The notes beneath the pieces were generated by a model. That model did no database searches. It saw nothing but the letters and a program-made list of their open reading frames with translations, and was not told the DNA's origin. Position numbers and translations under genes: made by a program. A stretch of 64,000 bases of DNA from Sinorhizobium sp. 6-70 (GTDB lineage Bacteria > Pseudomonadota > Alphaproteobacteria > Rhizobiales > Rhizobiaceae): positions 186,001 to 250,000 of the forward strand of contig NZ_JASKLS010000005.1 of the NCBI RefSeq assembly GCF_030124375.1. The letters are read 5' to 3'. This document shows positions 41,214-50,644 of the stretch, in pieces. Numbering within the stretch: position 1 is the first letter of the stretch; every line of letters starts with the position of its first letter.

Positions 41214-44199
41214 GGAGGCGACCTCCTTCCTTGTCAAAGAACACCATGTCGCTCACCTCGACGGCGATCGTTCGGTCGGCCATCGGGATGTAAAGTGTCT
41301 GCCCGAGGCGCTCGGGTCCGCCGGCGACCACCGCCAGCGCGATCGATCGGCCGCAATTTTCCGACCAGTAAGACGAGGTGACATGGCCGAGCATGGTCAT
41401 CGGCTTCGGTTCGTTCGGATTGGCAACGATCTGTGCGCCTTCCTCGAGAACCACCTTCGGATCCTTGGTGAGGAGACCGACGAGCTGCTTGCGACCGTCC
41501 TTGACGAGGTCCGGGCGCTTCAGCCCGCGAATGCCGACGAAATCCGGCTTCTTCTTCGACACCGCCCAGGAAAGGCCGGCATCGTCCGGTGTGAGGGTCC
41601 CGTCGGTATCCTGACCGACGATGATGTAACCCTTCTCGGCGCGCAGCACGTGCATGGTTTCGGTGCCGTAGGCGCAGGCGCCCATCGGTTCAGCCCGGGC
41701 CCAGATCGCTTCCCATACGGCCTGGCCGTAGTCCGCCGGAACGTTGACTTCGAACCCGAGTTCGCCGGTGAAGGACATGCGGAAGAGCCGCGTCGGCACG
41801 CCACAGATCCGCCCTTCGGCGACGCTCATATGCGGGAAGGCCTCGTTCGAAAGATCGATGCCTTCAACGAGCGGCGCGATGATCTCGCGCGCCTTCGGGC
41901 CTTGCACCGCAATGACCGCCCACTGCTCGGTGGTCGAGGTGAGCCACACCTTCAGATGCGGGAACTCCGTCTGCAGGTAGTCTTCCATGTGGTTCATGAC
42001 GCGCGGCGCACCGCCGGTCGTCGTCGTCACGTGGAAGCGGTCTTCAGCGAGCCGGCCGACGACGCCGTCGTCATAGACGAAGCCATCGTCGCGCAGCATG
42101 ATGCCGTAGCGGCAGCGGCCGGGCTTCAGGTTATCCCAGGCGTTGGTGTACATCAGATTGAGGAACTTGGCCGCATCGGGGCCGACGACCTCGATCTTGC
42201 CGAGCGTCGACGCATCGAAGACGCCGGCCGCTTCGCGGACGGTCTTGCATTCGCGCGCAACCGCATCGTGCATGCTCTCGCCGGCCTTCGGATAGAACCA
42301 GGCGCGCTTCCAGTTGCCGACATCCTCGAATTCGGCGCCTTGCGCCTCTTCCCAGGCATGCATCGGCGTCTTGCGGGCCGGATCGAAGAGGCTCCCGCGA
42401 GAATGGTTGACGATCGCGCCGAAAGTCACCGGCGTGTAGGGCTGGCGGAAAGTCGTCAGCCCCACCTCGGGGATCCCCTTGCCGAGCGCCTCGGCGGCGA
42501 TCGCGAGCCCGTGCATGTTGGAGAGCTTGCCCTGGTCGGACGCCATGCCGTTGGTGGTGAAGCGCTTGATATGCTCGACCGAGTGCATGCCCTCGCGCAC
42601 CGCAAGGCGAATGTCCTTGGCGCAGACGTCGTGCTGGAAGTCGATGAAGGCCTTGACAGTCGTGTCCGGCCCCGCCCCTTCCGCTGCGCCGATCATGCCG
42701 CCCGTCCAGGCGAAGGCGTTCTCGCCGGAAATCGCGAGCTGCGATCCGTTTTCAGCACCCGCAGCGCGCGCGGCCAGTTCACCGGCGGCAAGCGCCTCGT
42801 CGATCGTCGACTGGAGATCGTCGGTGCCGTTGCAGGCACCAATCGAGAGGCAATCCTGCGCATAGGTACCCGGCAGGAAGCGCTCCGTTTCGGCGTCGAA
42901 CTTCACCTTGCCGCGCGATTGCGAGAAGAGGTGCACCGACGGCGTCCAGCCGGCAGAGACGAGCAGCGCATCGACCGCGATCTTGCGCGCCGCACCGCCA
43001 CCCCTTCGGGAAACGCTGATCGAGGAGATCCTGAGCTTGCCCGTGGTGTTGACGACCGAATGACCGGTCAGCACCTCGATGCCGAGGCGGCGCGCTTCCG
43101 CCAGCACGGCCTCGCCGGGCTTCTCGCGGCTGTCGACGATCGCCGGGACGGCGACGCCCGCGTTCCTGAGATCAAAGGCGGCCTCGTAGGCGGAATCATG
43201 TGCCGTGTAGATGCCGACCCTGGTGCCGATGGCGACGCCGAAGTGGTTGAGATAGGCGCGACCCGCCGACGCCAGCATGATGCCCGGCCGGTCGTTGTTG
43301 GCGAAGACCATGTGACGCTCGATCGCACCGTTGGCGAGAATGACCTTCTTCGCCCGCACCTGCCACAGCCGCTCGCGCGGCAATGCCCTGTCCGGCGCGG
43401 ACAGGTGATCGGTTACCCGTTCGACGAGACCGACGAAATTATGGTTGTAGTAGCCGAACGCGGTCGTGCGCGTCAGCACGGTGACATTGTCCCGGTCCGC
43501 GAGCGCCTTGCCGGTCGCCTGCGCCCACTCGTAACCGGGTTTGCCGTCGATGACCGTGCCGCTGTCGTAGTGGAGCGCACCGCCCACTTCCGACTGCTCG
43601 TCGCACAGGATGACCTTGGCGCGGGCCTGCGCCGCCGCAAGCGCCGCCGAAAGACCGGCAGCGCCCGCGCCGATCACCAGCACGTCGCAATGCACGTACC
43701 GGCTCGCATAGTGATCCGGATCGGCCTCCGTCGGCGCAACGCCGAGACCGGCTGCGCGGCGGATGAAGGGCTCGTAGAGCGCGTGCCATGCCGCCTTCGG
43801 CCACATGAAGGTCTTGTAGTAGAAGCCGGCAGCGAAGAAGGGCGAGAGCAGGTCGTTGAACCCGCCGACATCGAAGGCGAGCGACGGCCAGCGGTTCTGC
43901 GACGAGACCTTCATCCCGTCGAAGACCTCCTGCACCGTGGCGCGCACGTTCGGCTGCCTGCGTGCCGCGTCGCGCGATACGTCGAGCAGCGCGTTCGGTT
44001 CCTCAGCCCCGGCGGAAAGAATGCCGCGCGGACGGTGGTACTTGAACGACCGGCCGACAAGATGGATGCCGTGGGCGAGCAGGGCCGAGGCAACCGTATC
44101 ACCCTCGAGCGCGGTCAGCGTCCGTCCATCGAAGGTGAACCTGGCAGTGCGGGCGGGCGTCAGGCGGCCCGCACCCGAAATGCGATTGGCTCCACTCAT
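41206..44199 (-). CDS. soxA: Sarcosine oxidase alpha subunit
   Basis: The product is 997 residues, the expected size. An N-terminal 2Fe-2S-like domain (RFTFDGRTLTALEGDTVASA) is followed by a nucleotide-binding domain with VLVIGAGAAGLSAALAAAQA. The C-terminal third is an aminomethyltransferase-like (GcvT) domain (LGKIEVVGPDAAKFLNLMYT) that binds tetrahydrofolate. With the other subunits it oxidatively demethylates sarcosine to glycine, H2O2 and 5,10-methylene-THF. The start overlaps the soxD stop by four bases. The operon fits growth on glycine betaine or sarcosine. Confidence 0.97.
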   Translation of the reverse strand: MSGANRISGAGRLTPARTARFTFDGRTLTALEGDTVASALLAHGIHLVGRSFKYHRPRGILSAGAEEPNALLDVSRDAARRQPNVRATVQEVFDGMKVSSQNRWPSLAFDVGGFNDLLSPFFAAGFYYKTFMWPKAAWHALYEPFIRRAAGLGVAPTEADPDHYASRYVHCDVLVIGAGAAGLSAALAAAQARAKVILCDEQSEVGGALHYDSGTVIDGKPGYEWAQATGKALADRDNVTVLTRTTAFGYYNHNFVGLVERVTDHLSAPDRALPRERLWQVRAKKVILANGAIERHMVFANNDRPGIMLASAGRAYLNHFGVAIGTRVGIYTAHDSAYEAAFDLRNAGVAVPAIVDSREKPGEAVLAEARRLGIEVLTGHSVVNTTGKLRISSISVSRRGGGAARKIAVDALLVSAGWTPSVHLFSQSRGKVKFDAETERFLPGTYAQDCLSIGACNGTDDLQSTIDEALAAGELAARAAGAENGSQLAISGENAFAWTGGMIGAAEGAGPDTTVKAFIDFQHDVCAKDIRLAVREGMHSVEHIKRFTTNGMASDQGKLSNMHGLAIAAEALGKGIPEVGLTTFRQPYTPVTFGAIVNHSRGSLFDPARKTPMHAWEEAQGAEFEDVGNWKRAWFYPKAGESMHDAVARECKTVREAAGVFDASTLGKIEVVGPDAAKFLNLMYTNAWDNLKPGRCRYGIMLRDDGFVYDDGVVGRLAEDRFHVTTTTGGAPRVMNHMEDYLQTEFPHLKVWLTSTTEQWAVIAVQGPKAREIIAPLVEGIDLSNEAFPHMSVAEGRICGVPTRLFRMSFTGELGFEVNVPADYGQAVWEAIWARAEPMGACAYGTETMHVLRAEKGYIIVGQDTDGTLTPDDAGLSWAVSKKKPDFVGIRGLKRPDLVKDGRKQLVGLLTKDPKVVLEEGAQIVANPNEPKPMTMLGHVTSSYWSENCGRSIALAVVAGGPERLGQTLYIPMADRTIAVEVSDMVFFDKEGGRLHG

Positions 44200-44537
44200 T
44201 GCGCTGCTCCTTCCAGGGGCTCGTAGGTCTCGACCGTCGCGCTCGTCTTGGGCTTGGCATCGAGGTCGGGCTTCGGCTCGCCGGCCTTGTAGGTGGTAAG
44301 GAACCGGTCGCTCACCGTGTCACGGGCCGCATTGAAGAAACGACCGCAGCCATGGATGTGCCGCCATCTTTCGAAGATCACGCCTTTCGGATTGTCGCGC
44401 AGGAAGAAATAGGCTTCGAACTCTTCGTCGCTGATCTCGGCGATGTTGGTCGGACGGGCGATATGGGCATCGCCGGCATTGCGGAATTCGAGCTCGGAGC
44501 GCTCTTCTTCGCAATAGGGGCAGTAAATCAGAAGCAT
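44196..44537 (-). CDS. soxD: Sarcosine oxidase delta subunit
   Basis: The product is 113 residues. The MLLIYCPYCEEERSELEF start carries the first two zinc cysteines, and RWRHIHGCGRFFNAARD carries the later His/Cys ligands and the conserved W-H-GC-R-F-N pattern of SoxD. The start at 44537 has GCGAGGAC upstream; the frame continues upstream into repeat sequence and is rejected. It overlaps soxA by four bases. Confidence 0.93.
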   Translation of the reverse strand: MLLIYCPYCEEERSELEFRNAGDAHIARPTNIAEISDEEFEAYFFLRDNPKGVIFERWRHIHGCGRFFNAARDTVSDRFLTTYKAGEPKPDLDAKPKTSATVETYEPLEGAAQ

Positions 44538-44554
44538 CTGGAATGTCCTCGCAT

Positions 44555-44596
44555 TAGAGCGCCGCGCGTTCCGTCGAACGCGCAAAGGTCGCTCCA
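44555..44596 (+). repeat. Mosaic repeat module inside the sox operon (soxB-soxD gap)
   Basis: TAGAGCGCCGCGCGTTCC...GAACGCGCAAAGGTCGCTCCA forms an inverted repeat, the same module type as 23605-23648. It fills most of the 67-base gap between soxB and soxD. Confidence 0.85.
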
Positions 44597-44604
44597 CCTT
44601 CCTT

Positions 44605-45858
44605 CTAGTGCGCAACGGCGGCGGCGGCCGCCTCGTCGATGAGCCGCCCGGTGCGGAAACGCTCGAGCGTCAGGCCGGCAGCGAGCCTGTGCGGTTCGCC
44701 GCGTGCGATGAGATGGGCGAAGAGGTTGGCCGAGCCCGGCGTCGCCTTGAAGCCGCCCGTTCCCCAACCGGCATTGAGGTAGAGACCCGGCACCGGCGTG
44801 ACGCCCTGGATCGGCGAACGGTCCTGCGTCACATCGACGATACCGCCCCATTGCCGCATCATCTTGACGCGGCGGAACATCGGGAAGAGTTCGCAGATCG
44901 CATCGAGCGTATGGGTGATGATCTGCAGGCCGCCGGTCTGCGAATAGGAATTGTACTGGTCGGTGCCGGCGCCGATGACGAACTCGCCCTTGTCCGACTG
45001 CGAGATATAGGCGTGCACCGAATTCGACATCACGACGCAGGGGAAGATCGGCTTCAGAGGCTCGGAGACGAGCGCCTGCAGCGGCTGGCTCTGCAGCGGC
45101 ACGCGCACGTCGGCCATCTGCATCAGTACCGACGTGTGGCCCGCTGCAGAAATGCCGACTTTCTTCGCGCCGATAAAGCCGCGATTGGTATCGACGCCAA
45201 TCACACGGCCGGTCGCATCGCGGCGAATCCCGGTCACTTCGCAGTTCTGGATGATGTGAACGCCGCGGTCGGAAGCCCCGCGCGCATAGCCCCAGGCGAC
45301 CGCGTCATGGCGGGCCGTGCCGCCGCGCCGCTGCAGCGCAGCGCCGTTGATCGGATAGCGAGCGGTCTTCGAAATATCGAGCGGAGGACAATAGGCTTTG
45401 GCCTGCTCCGGCGTCAGCCACTCGTTGTCGATGCCGTAGAGCCGGTTGGCATTGATGTGCCTCTTGAAGGACTGCTGGTCATGGATGTTGTGCGACAGCA
45501 TCATGACGCCGCGCGGCGAATACATGACGTTGTAGTTGAGGTCCTGCGACAGGTTCTCCCAGAGCTTCAGCGAATGCTCGTAGATGTCCATGCTCTCTTC
45601 ATAGAGGTAGTTGGACCGGATGATCGTCGTGTTGCGGCCGGTATTGCCGCCACCGATCCAACCCTTTTCGAGCACCGCGACATTGGTGATGCCATGCTCC
45701 TTGGCGAGGTAATAGGCAGCACCCAGGCCATGCCCGCCCCCACCGATGATGATGACGTCATATTCCTTGCGCGGCTCCGGCGAGGTCCAATGCGGCCCCC
45801 AGCCCTTGTGGCCGCGCAGCGCCTCGCGCGCCACGGCAAAAACAGAATATTTGCGCAT
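44605..45858 (-). CDS. soxB: Sarcosine oxidase beta subunit
   Basis: The product is 417 residues, the standard SoxB length. FAD-binding IIIGGGGHGLGAAYYLAKEH lies near residue 35, followed by KGWIGGGNTGRNTTIIRSNY, and GWGTGGFKATPGS near the C-terminus. This subunit carries the flavin site where sarcosine is oxidised. The start at 45858 gives the conserved MRKYSVFAVAREAL; the frame extends upstream into the intergenic region without coding character. It is first in the sox operon and divergent from rpsU. Confidence 0.96.
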   Translation of the reverse strand: MRKYSVFAVAREALRGHKGWGPHWTSPEPRKEYDVIIIGGGGHGLGAAYYLAKEHGITNVAVLEKGWIGGGNTGRNTTIIRSNYLYEESMDIYEHSLKLWENLSQDLNYNVMYSPRGVMMLSHNIHDQQSFKRHINANRLYGIDNEWLTPEQAKAYCPPLDISKTARYPINGAALQRRGGTARHDAVAWGYARGASDRGVHIIQNCEVTGIRRDATGRVIGVDTNRGFIGAKKVGISAAGHTSVLMQMADVRVPLQSQPLQALVSEPLKPIFPCVVMSNSVHAYISQSDKGEFVIGAGTDQYNSYSQTGGLQIITHTLDAICELFPMFRRVKMMRQWGGIVDVTQDRSPIQGVTPVPGLYLNAGWGTGGFKATPGSANLFAHLIARGEPHRLAAGLTLERFRTGRLIDEAAAAAVAH

Positions 45859-46203
45859 CCGCCTGCTACTCCATGAACCCCGAGAAAACGTATCGTTGGC
45901 GTTAGAAATCGCAAATCTGAGAGCCATGCAACGTTTCTTTTGCGACGCGATTCGGCGAACTTGGGCGGAGTTGCGACATCGTGTAAACACCCCGCGGAGG
46001 GCAAAGTTCAGGCCCGCCATGCCCAGCGGAAGCCGCGCTCGTGCATTTTTCCGGTCCACTCGCACTGTCGTCGCTGGACTTTCCCGGCACGATCTGGTAT
46101 CCGCTCCTCTAATCGTAGAGCTTCCAGCTCAGCGAACACATATTCTTTGCCTCACATACCTGACGGTGAGGCTGACAACTCGAAACAAAGGAACGGGATT
46201 CAC
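45859..46203. other. Divergent intergenic region soxB / rpsU
   Basis: About 345 bases without a credible gene. It must hold the leftward sox promoter and the rightward rpsU promoter. TTGCGAC occurs twice, about 31 bases apart (near 45940 and 45971), which could be a regulator site for the sox operon. No repeat copy is seen here. Confidence 0.45.
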
Positions 46204-46416
46204 GTGCAGGTACTTGTCCGCGATAACAATGTCGACCAGGCGCTCCGCGCTCTCAAGAAGAAGATGCAGCGCGAAGGCATTTTCCGCGAAATGAAGATGC
46301 GTGACTTCTACGAAAAGCCGTCCCAGAAGCGTGCGCGCGAAAAGGCTGAGGCCGTCCGCCGCGTTCGCAAGCTGGCTCGCAAGCGCGCACAGCGTGAAGG
46401 CCTTCTGGCTCGCTGA
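46204..46416 (+). CDS. rpsU: 30S ribosomal protein S21
   Basis: The product is 70 residues: [20 protein letters not shown] at the start, then [20 protein letters not shown] and a basic tail ending [10 protein letters not shown]21 binds the 30S subunit near the 3' end of 16S rRNA and aids initiation. The start is GTG at 46204, which gives the conserved QVLVRDNN N-terminus. AAAGGA lies upstream, and ATG codons further upstream belong to no conserved sequence. A terminator follows at 46453. Confidence 0.96.
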   Translation: MQVLVRDNNVDQALRALKKKMQREGIFREMKMRDFYEKPSQKRAREKAEAVRRVRKLARKRAQREGLLAR

Positions 46417-46452
46417 TTTGTCGTTTTTTCGACGCTTTCCAATGTAAGTCGT

Positions 46453-46483
46453 GGCGGGGGCGAGGTATCGCCACCGCCTTTTT
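46453..46483 (+). terminator. Rho-independent terminator of rpsU
   Basis: GGCGG-G-GGCGA pairs with TCGCC-A-CCGCC (46453-46478) and is followed by TTTTT. Confidence 0.85.
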
Positions 46484-46675
46484 AGTATGGACACCATGTC
46501 CGTCGGCAAGCTAGCGTGACGTGTCAGCTTGCGACGGTCAGCCGCCCGGACGGGATAAGCCGGTCGGATCGCCGGAGGATCTGATGAACCCCTGGCTGGA
46601 GCCCCGCGCATTCGCCGGTCTCCGTGAACGGAAAGCCGACGGCTTTCGGGATCTTGTCGCATTGAGGGATCGACT

Positions 46676-47557
46676 TTGACATTTGCTGCCATGACTGCGG
46701 ACGTCTCCGCCATTAACGAGGCGCACCGCCGCCACCAGCGCAGGCCGAAGCTTGCTGCCATGCTCATCCTCGGCTCCACCCTGCTTCTTGCAGGCTGCCA
46801 GACCGACAACTCCGAATCGATGATCCGCGTCGAGCGGGCGCAGGGCTCGGAGGAAAACATCGCCTCGCTTTCGAACGTCATCGCCTCCAATCCGAGCGAC
46901 CCCGAAGGATACAATGTACGCGGCTCGGCCTATGGCCGCGCCGGCGAGTTCCGCCGCGCGCTCGCCGATTTCGACAAGGCGATCGAGCTCAATCCGCGCT
47001 TCTACCAGGCCTTTGCCAACCGCGCGCTCGTCCAGCGCAACATGGGCAACCAGCAGGCGGCGGTCTCCGACTACAATACCGCGCTGCAGCTTAACCCGAA
47101 CTACGATGTCGCCTATATCGGCCGCGGCAATCTATACCGGCAGGCCGGCCAGCTCGACGCCGCCTTCAACGACTTCAACAAGGCGATCCAGCTCGACACG
47201 ACCGACCCCCGCGCCTACCACAATCGCGGCTTGATCTATCAGGCGCGCAACCAGCACGGGCAGGCGATCGAGGATTTCTCGACGGCGATTTCGCTCTCGC
47301 CGAGCTCGCCGGAACCCTATAACGGCCGCGGCATTTCCTATGTCGCGCAGGGCGACGACGACAATGCCTTTTCCGATTTCAACACCGCCATCAACCTGAA
47401 CGGCAAAGTGGCGGAGTCCTGGGCAAATCAGGCTCTGATCTACGAGCGGCGCGGGGACAAGGCAAAGGCGTCGAAGTCCTATTCGCATGCGCTTTCGCTC
47501 GATCCCAAATACGAGCCGGCCCGGGCGGGTCTTGCCCGTGTGAAATCGATGACCTGA
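46676..47557 (+). CDS. TPR-repeat lipoprotein (NlpI-like)
   Basis: The product is about 293 residues. A hydrophobic signal ends in the lipobox LLAGC (Cys41), so it is a lipoprotein. The rest is about six tetratricopeptide repeats (GSAYGRAGEFRRALADFDKA, NRALVQRNMGNQQAAVSDYN and so on), a protein-binding scaffold. The start may be TTG 46676, which has GAGGGA at good spacing, or ATG 46691, which lies too far from that site. The role is unknown; NlpI-like proteins often adapt peptidoglycan enzymes or proteases. A strong terminator follows. Confidence 0.85.
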   Translation: MTFAAMTADVSAINEAHRRHQRRPKLAAMLILGSTLLLAGCQTDNSESMIRVERAQGSEENIASLSNVIASNPSDPEGYNVRGSAYGRAGEFRRALADFDKAIELNPRFYQAFANRALVQRNMGNQQAAVSDYNTALQLNPNYDVAYIGRGNLYRQAGQLDAAFNDFNKAIQLDTTDPRAYHNRGLIYQARNQHGQAIEDFSTAISLSPSSPEPYNGRGISYVAQGDDDNAFSDFNTAINLNGKVAESWANQALIYERRGDKAKASKSYSHALSLDPKYEPARAGLARVKSMT

Positions 47558-47579
47558 TCGGAATTTCCTGATCTTTCGA

Positions 47580-47610
47580 CGCCCGCGACAATCTCGCGGG
47601 CGTTTTTTTT
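47580..47610 (+). terminator. Rho-independent terminator of the TPR lipoprotein gene
   Basis: CGCCCGCGA (47580-47588) pairs with TCGCGGGCG (47594-47602) and is followed by eight T. Confidence 0.93.
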
Positions 47611-47705
47611 GCGCGCGCTTGGGTACGGCGGCACATAACCCGCCGGTGGAACCTTCACGGTCTCGAAGCCGTTTGACCAATGGCTTCAATAACGGAGACT
47701 GAGCC

Positions 47706-48185
47706 ATGATCAAGCAAACCTTCATCGCAGCGGCCGCCCTTGCTGCCCTTTCGGGCGCTGCACCCGCTGCTGCGCAAAGCTATGTCACGCTCGGCCGCCT
47801 TACCTGCGGCTCGGAAGGCGGCACAGGTCTCATCATCACTTCGACGAAGAACCTGATGTGCACCTACACGCCGGCCAATGGCGCACCGACGGCCGTCTAT
47901 GCGGGCATGATCAGGAAGTTCGGCCTTGACGTCGGCACGACCGGCAAGAGCGTGATGGTTTGGGATGTGCTGGCCAAGACCGGCACGCCGATAACCGCAC
48001 ACGCCCTCGCCGGCGAGTATTACGGCCTCGGGGCCGATGCGAGCTTTGCGGTCGGCGGCGGTGCCAAGGTGATCGCCGGCGGCACCAACAAGGCCTTCAT
48101 GCTGCAGCCGGTGAATGTCCAGGTCCAGGAAGGACTGAACATTGCCGTCGGCGTCGACCAATTGATACTGGCGCCCGCAGGCTGA
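47706..48185 (+). CDS. DUF992-family exported protein
   Basis: The product is 159 residues. A Sec signal peptide is clear (MIKQTFIAAAALAALSGAAP, cleavage after AAA/AQ near residue 23). The mature part has the DUF992 pattern: RLTCGSEGGTGLIITSTKNLMCTY, AGMIRKFGLDVGTTGKSVMVW, and a Gly-rich end. The two cysteines may form a periplasmic disulfide. The function of the family is unknown. GGAG stands 8 bases before ATG 47706. It is a single-gene unit with its own hairpin. Confidence 0.83.
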   Translation: MIKQTFIAAAALAALSGAAPAAAQSYVTLGRLTCGSEGGTGLIITSTKNLMCTYTPANGAPTAVYAGMIRKFGLDVGTTGKSVMVWDVLAKTGTPITAHALAGEYYGLGADASFAVGGGAKVIAGGTNKAFMLQPVNVQVQEGLNIAVGVDQLILAPAG

Positions 48186-48229
48186 TCACCACGCTGGAAA
48201 AACCGCGATATGGCGGAAAAGACGTTCGG

Positions 48230-48254
48230 GGCCCCGGTCGAGACCGGGGCCTTT
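48230..48254 (+). terminator. GC-rich hairpin after the DUF992 gene
   Basis: GGCCCCGGTC (48230-48239) pairs with GACCGGGGCC (48242-48251) and is followed by TTT only. Probable terminator. Confidence 0.65.
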
Positions 48255-48396
48255 GTCGTTCCGCACATTCGTGCTCGCAAGCCGATCGGTCAGAGTGCAC
48301 TGCAACTGGTCGAATGACCAAATCTCGAATAGTTTATGGCATCGGCCATTTGCCCACGGGTGGCAGTAAGAAGCAGATGTCATCTCGACAGGAAGA

Positions 48397-49620
48397 ATGA
48401 TGAACGACCAGCAGATCCGCGAACTGGTGCAGTGGACATCCGAGCAGGGTATCCGGGGGAGCGAGGAACCTGAGTTGCTCGCCGGCTTCTGCGAAAGGTG
48501 CCAACAGGCCGGACTTCCGATCAAGCGCGCGCTCGGCCTGATCGACACGCTTCATCCTGAAATCGAGGGCCGATCCTTCACCTGGGACAGCGAAAGCGGG
48601 GACGCCCCGGAGGTCACTCCCTATGGATCGACCGCCACCGGCGAGATGCAGGCGAGCTGGCACCGCTCGATCTTTTATCACATGCTCGTGGAGCACCAGG
48701 CCGAGCGGCGCATCCGGCTCGCTGCTGAAACGTCCGTTCCCTATAATTTCCTCGATACGCTGAAGGCGGACGGCTACACGGATTGCATCAGCATGATCCA
48801 TTATTTTACCGACCAGGGCCGCGTCGGCGAGATGGACTGTTTTTATTCCTATTGGACGACGAAGAAGGCGGACGGCTTCAGCGAGGATGAGGTCGACGCG
48901 TTGAGAGTGCTGCTGCCGACGCTCGCGCTCGCCGTCAAGGCAGCCTCGTGCGTGCGCATCATCAGCACGCTTGCGGATGTCTATCTCGGTCACGACGCCG
49001 GCCAGCGGGTCGTCAAGGGCAGCATCGAGCGCGGTGCCGCCGAGAAAATCGAGACCGTCATGTGGTTTTCCGACCTGCGCAACTATACGCGGATATCCGA
49101 AACGGTCGCGCCGGAGGAGGTTATTCCGCTTCTCAACGACTATGCCGGTACCGTGATCACCGCCATACACGATCATGGCGGCAGCGTCCTGAAGCTGATC
49201 GGCGACGGCGTTCTGGCGATCTTCAACGCCGGCGACCGGGCCAGCGCCTGTGCCTCGGCCGTCGCCGCCGAGCGGCAGTTGCGGCTGATGCTGAACGAGT
49301 TGAACGCAAAGCGGCTCGAGGACGGAAAACCGACAACCGACGTCTACCTGGGCCTCCACATCGGCGAAGTCTTTTACGGCAATATCGGCAGCCAGAACCG
49401 GCTCGACTTCACGGTCGTTGGTCCGGCGGTCAACGAGGTGAGCCGGATCTCTTCGATGTGCCGGTCGGTCGAACGGCATGTCATTATGTCCTCGGAATTT
49501 GTCGAGGCCTGTCCGCCCATCCTGCGCGCCGATGCCGTTTCGCTCGGCCGCTTCGCGTTGCGCGGCATCGCCCGGGCAAAGGAGCTGTTCACCTGGGACC
49601 CGGAGATTTCCGGCACCTGA
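48397..49620 (+). CDS. Class III adenylate cyclase
   Basis: The product is 407 residues. The N-terminal ~215 residues have no recognised domain and no membrane segment, and are probably sensory. The C-terminal cyclase domain (about 218-390) has Asp226 (FSDLRNYT), Lys266 and Asp270 (LKLIGDG), and Asn346/Arg350 (VNEVSRIS), so metal-, purine- and transition-state-binding positions are all present. It should make cAMP in the cytoplasm. AGGAAG precedes two adjacent ATG codons (48397, 48400). It is unrelated in architecture to the large cyclase at 6679-9954. It is convergent with a LysR gene two bases away. Confidence 0.88.
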   Translation: MMNDQQIRELVQWTSEQGIRGSEEPELLAGFCERCQQAGLPIKRALGLIDTLHPEIEGRSFTWDSESGDAPEVTPYGSTATGEMQASWHRSIFYHMLVEHQAERRIRLAAETSVPYNFLDTLKADGYTDCISMIHYFTDQGRVGEMDCFYSYWTTKKADGFSEDEVDALRVLLPTLALAVKAASCVRIISTLADVYLGHDAGQRVVKGSIERGAAEKIETVMWFSDLRNYTRISETVAPEEVIPLLNDYAGTVITAIHDHGGSVLKLIGDGVLAIFNAGDRASACASAVAAERQLRLMLNELNAKRLEDGKPTTDVYLGLHIGEVFYGNIGSQNRLDFTVVGPAVNEVSRISSMCRSVERHVIMSSEFVEACPPILRADAVSLGRFALRGIARAKELFTWDPEISGT

Positions 49621-49622
49621 TG

Positions 49623-50531
49623 CTACGGTGTCGGATCGGCGGAACGCTTCTCGGCGAACACCTTGACCAGCCAATCGATGAACACGCGCACGCGCGGAGA
49701 AAGCTGACGGCTACGCGGATAAAACAGCGAGACGGGCGTCGGCGTCGGCCGGCAATGCCTCAGCACCTCGACGAGCGCGCCGTTCTGCAGATCGCCCTCC
49801 ACGTGGTAGCGGGGCACCTGAATGAGGCCGAGCCCCAACCGTGCCGCTGCCACGAAGCTTTCCGCCGCATTGACGGCGATGGTGGCCGGAAGCGTGGCCG
49901 TGCGAACGTCCCCCTCCTCGACGAACTCGAGCGGCAACAGGTTGCCTGTCGCCGACGAGCGAAACCCGATCATCCTGTGTCCATCGAGCTCGTCGAACGC
50001 CTTGGGCACCCCGAACCGGGCGATGTAGCCAGGCGATGCACAGGTGATCTCATCGAGCATTGCGACCCGACGCCCGATCATGTCGCTGGTTTGCGGCTCG
50101 CCGACACGCAACACGCAATCGATGCCTTCGCGGACCAGATCCACCAGCCGATCCCCCTCGCTCATGTAGAGTTCGATGTCCGGATAGGTTTCGAGAAAGG
50201 CGGGCAGACTCGGCAGAACGAAGTGCCGTGCCAGCGTGCCATGAACATCGACCCTGAGAAGCCCCTTCGGCTTCGCTCCGGCAAACGCCCCCTCGGCGTC
50301 CTCGATATCGTCCACAATGGTGATGCAGCGCTGATAGTACGCTTCGCCGTCGAGCGTCGGGCTCACATGCCGCGTCGTGCGCTGCAGGAGCCGTACGCCA
50401 AGCCGCGCTTCGAGCTGCTTGACCGCATCGGTGACGGTCGAGCGCGGCAGACCGAGATCTTCCGAAGCAAGCGTGAAGCTCCTCCGCTCAACGACGCGGG
50501 AAAAGACCCGCATGGCGTCCAATCTGTCCAT
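49623..50531 (-). CDS. LysR-family transcriptional regulator
   Basis: The product is 302 residues. The helix-turn-helix reads MDRLDAMRVFSRVVERRSFT, then LASEDLGLPRSTVTDAVKQLEARLG. The co-inducer domain follows, in the subgroup with RTTRHVSPTLDGEAYYQRC. It is divergent from an SDR gene across 113 bases that contain a perfect inverted repeat, the usual LysR arrangement, so it likely controls itself and the SDR gene. The effector is unknown. Confidence 0.93.
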   Translation of the reverse strand: MDRLDAMRVFSRVVERRSFTLASEDLGLPRSTVTDAVKQLEARLGVRLLQRTTRHVSPTLDGEAYYQRCITIVDDIEDAEGAFAGAKPKGLLRVDVHGTLARHFVLPSLPAFLETYPDIELYMSEGDRLVDLVREGIDCVLRVGEPQTSDMIGRRVAMLDEITCASPGYIARFGVPKAFDELDGHRMIGFRSSATGNLLPLEFVEEGDVRTATLPATIAVNAAESFVAAARLGLGLIQVPRYHVEGDLQNGALVEVLRHCRPTPTPVSLFYPRSRQLSPRVRVFIDWLVKVFAEKRSADPTP

Positions 50532-50557
50532 TGTTCGACAAGTCCGGATAGTGTTGA

Positions 50558-50578
50558 CGGATAACGCGTGATTATCCG
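50558..50578. promoter_or_regulatory. Candidate LysR-type binding site
   Basis: CGGATAA (50558-50564) and TTATCCG (50572-50578) form a perfect inverted repeat with a 7-base spacer, between the divergent LysR and SDR genes. An extra half-site TCCGGATA lies at about 50543-50550. Confidence 0.6.
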
Positions 50579-50644
50579 CAATAGAAACCGAGGCATCTTC
50601 TCTCTGTCAACGGCGCACAGCGGTTCAATCGAAGGAGAAACGAG

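Noticed and set aside
40741..44226. Open frame of over 1,100 codons on the plus strand opposite soxA
   Set aside because: It is an antisense shadow of soxG/soxA with biased Arg/Gly/Asp composition and no domain. The minus strand encodes clear sarcosine oxidase subunits.
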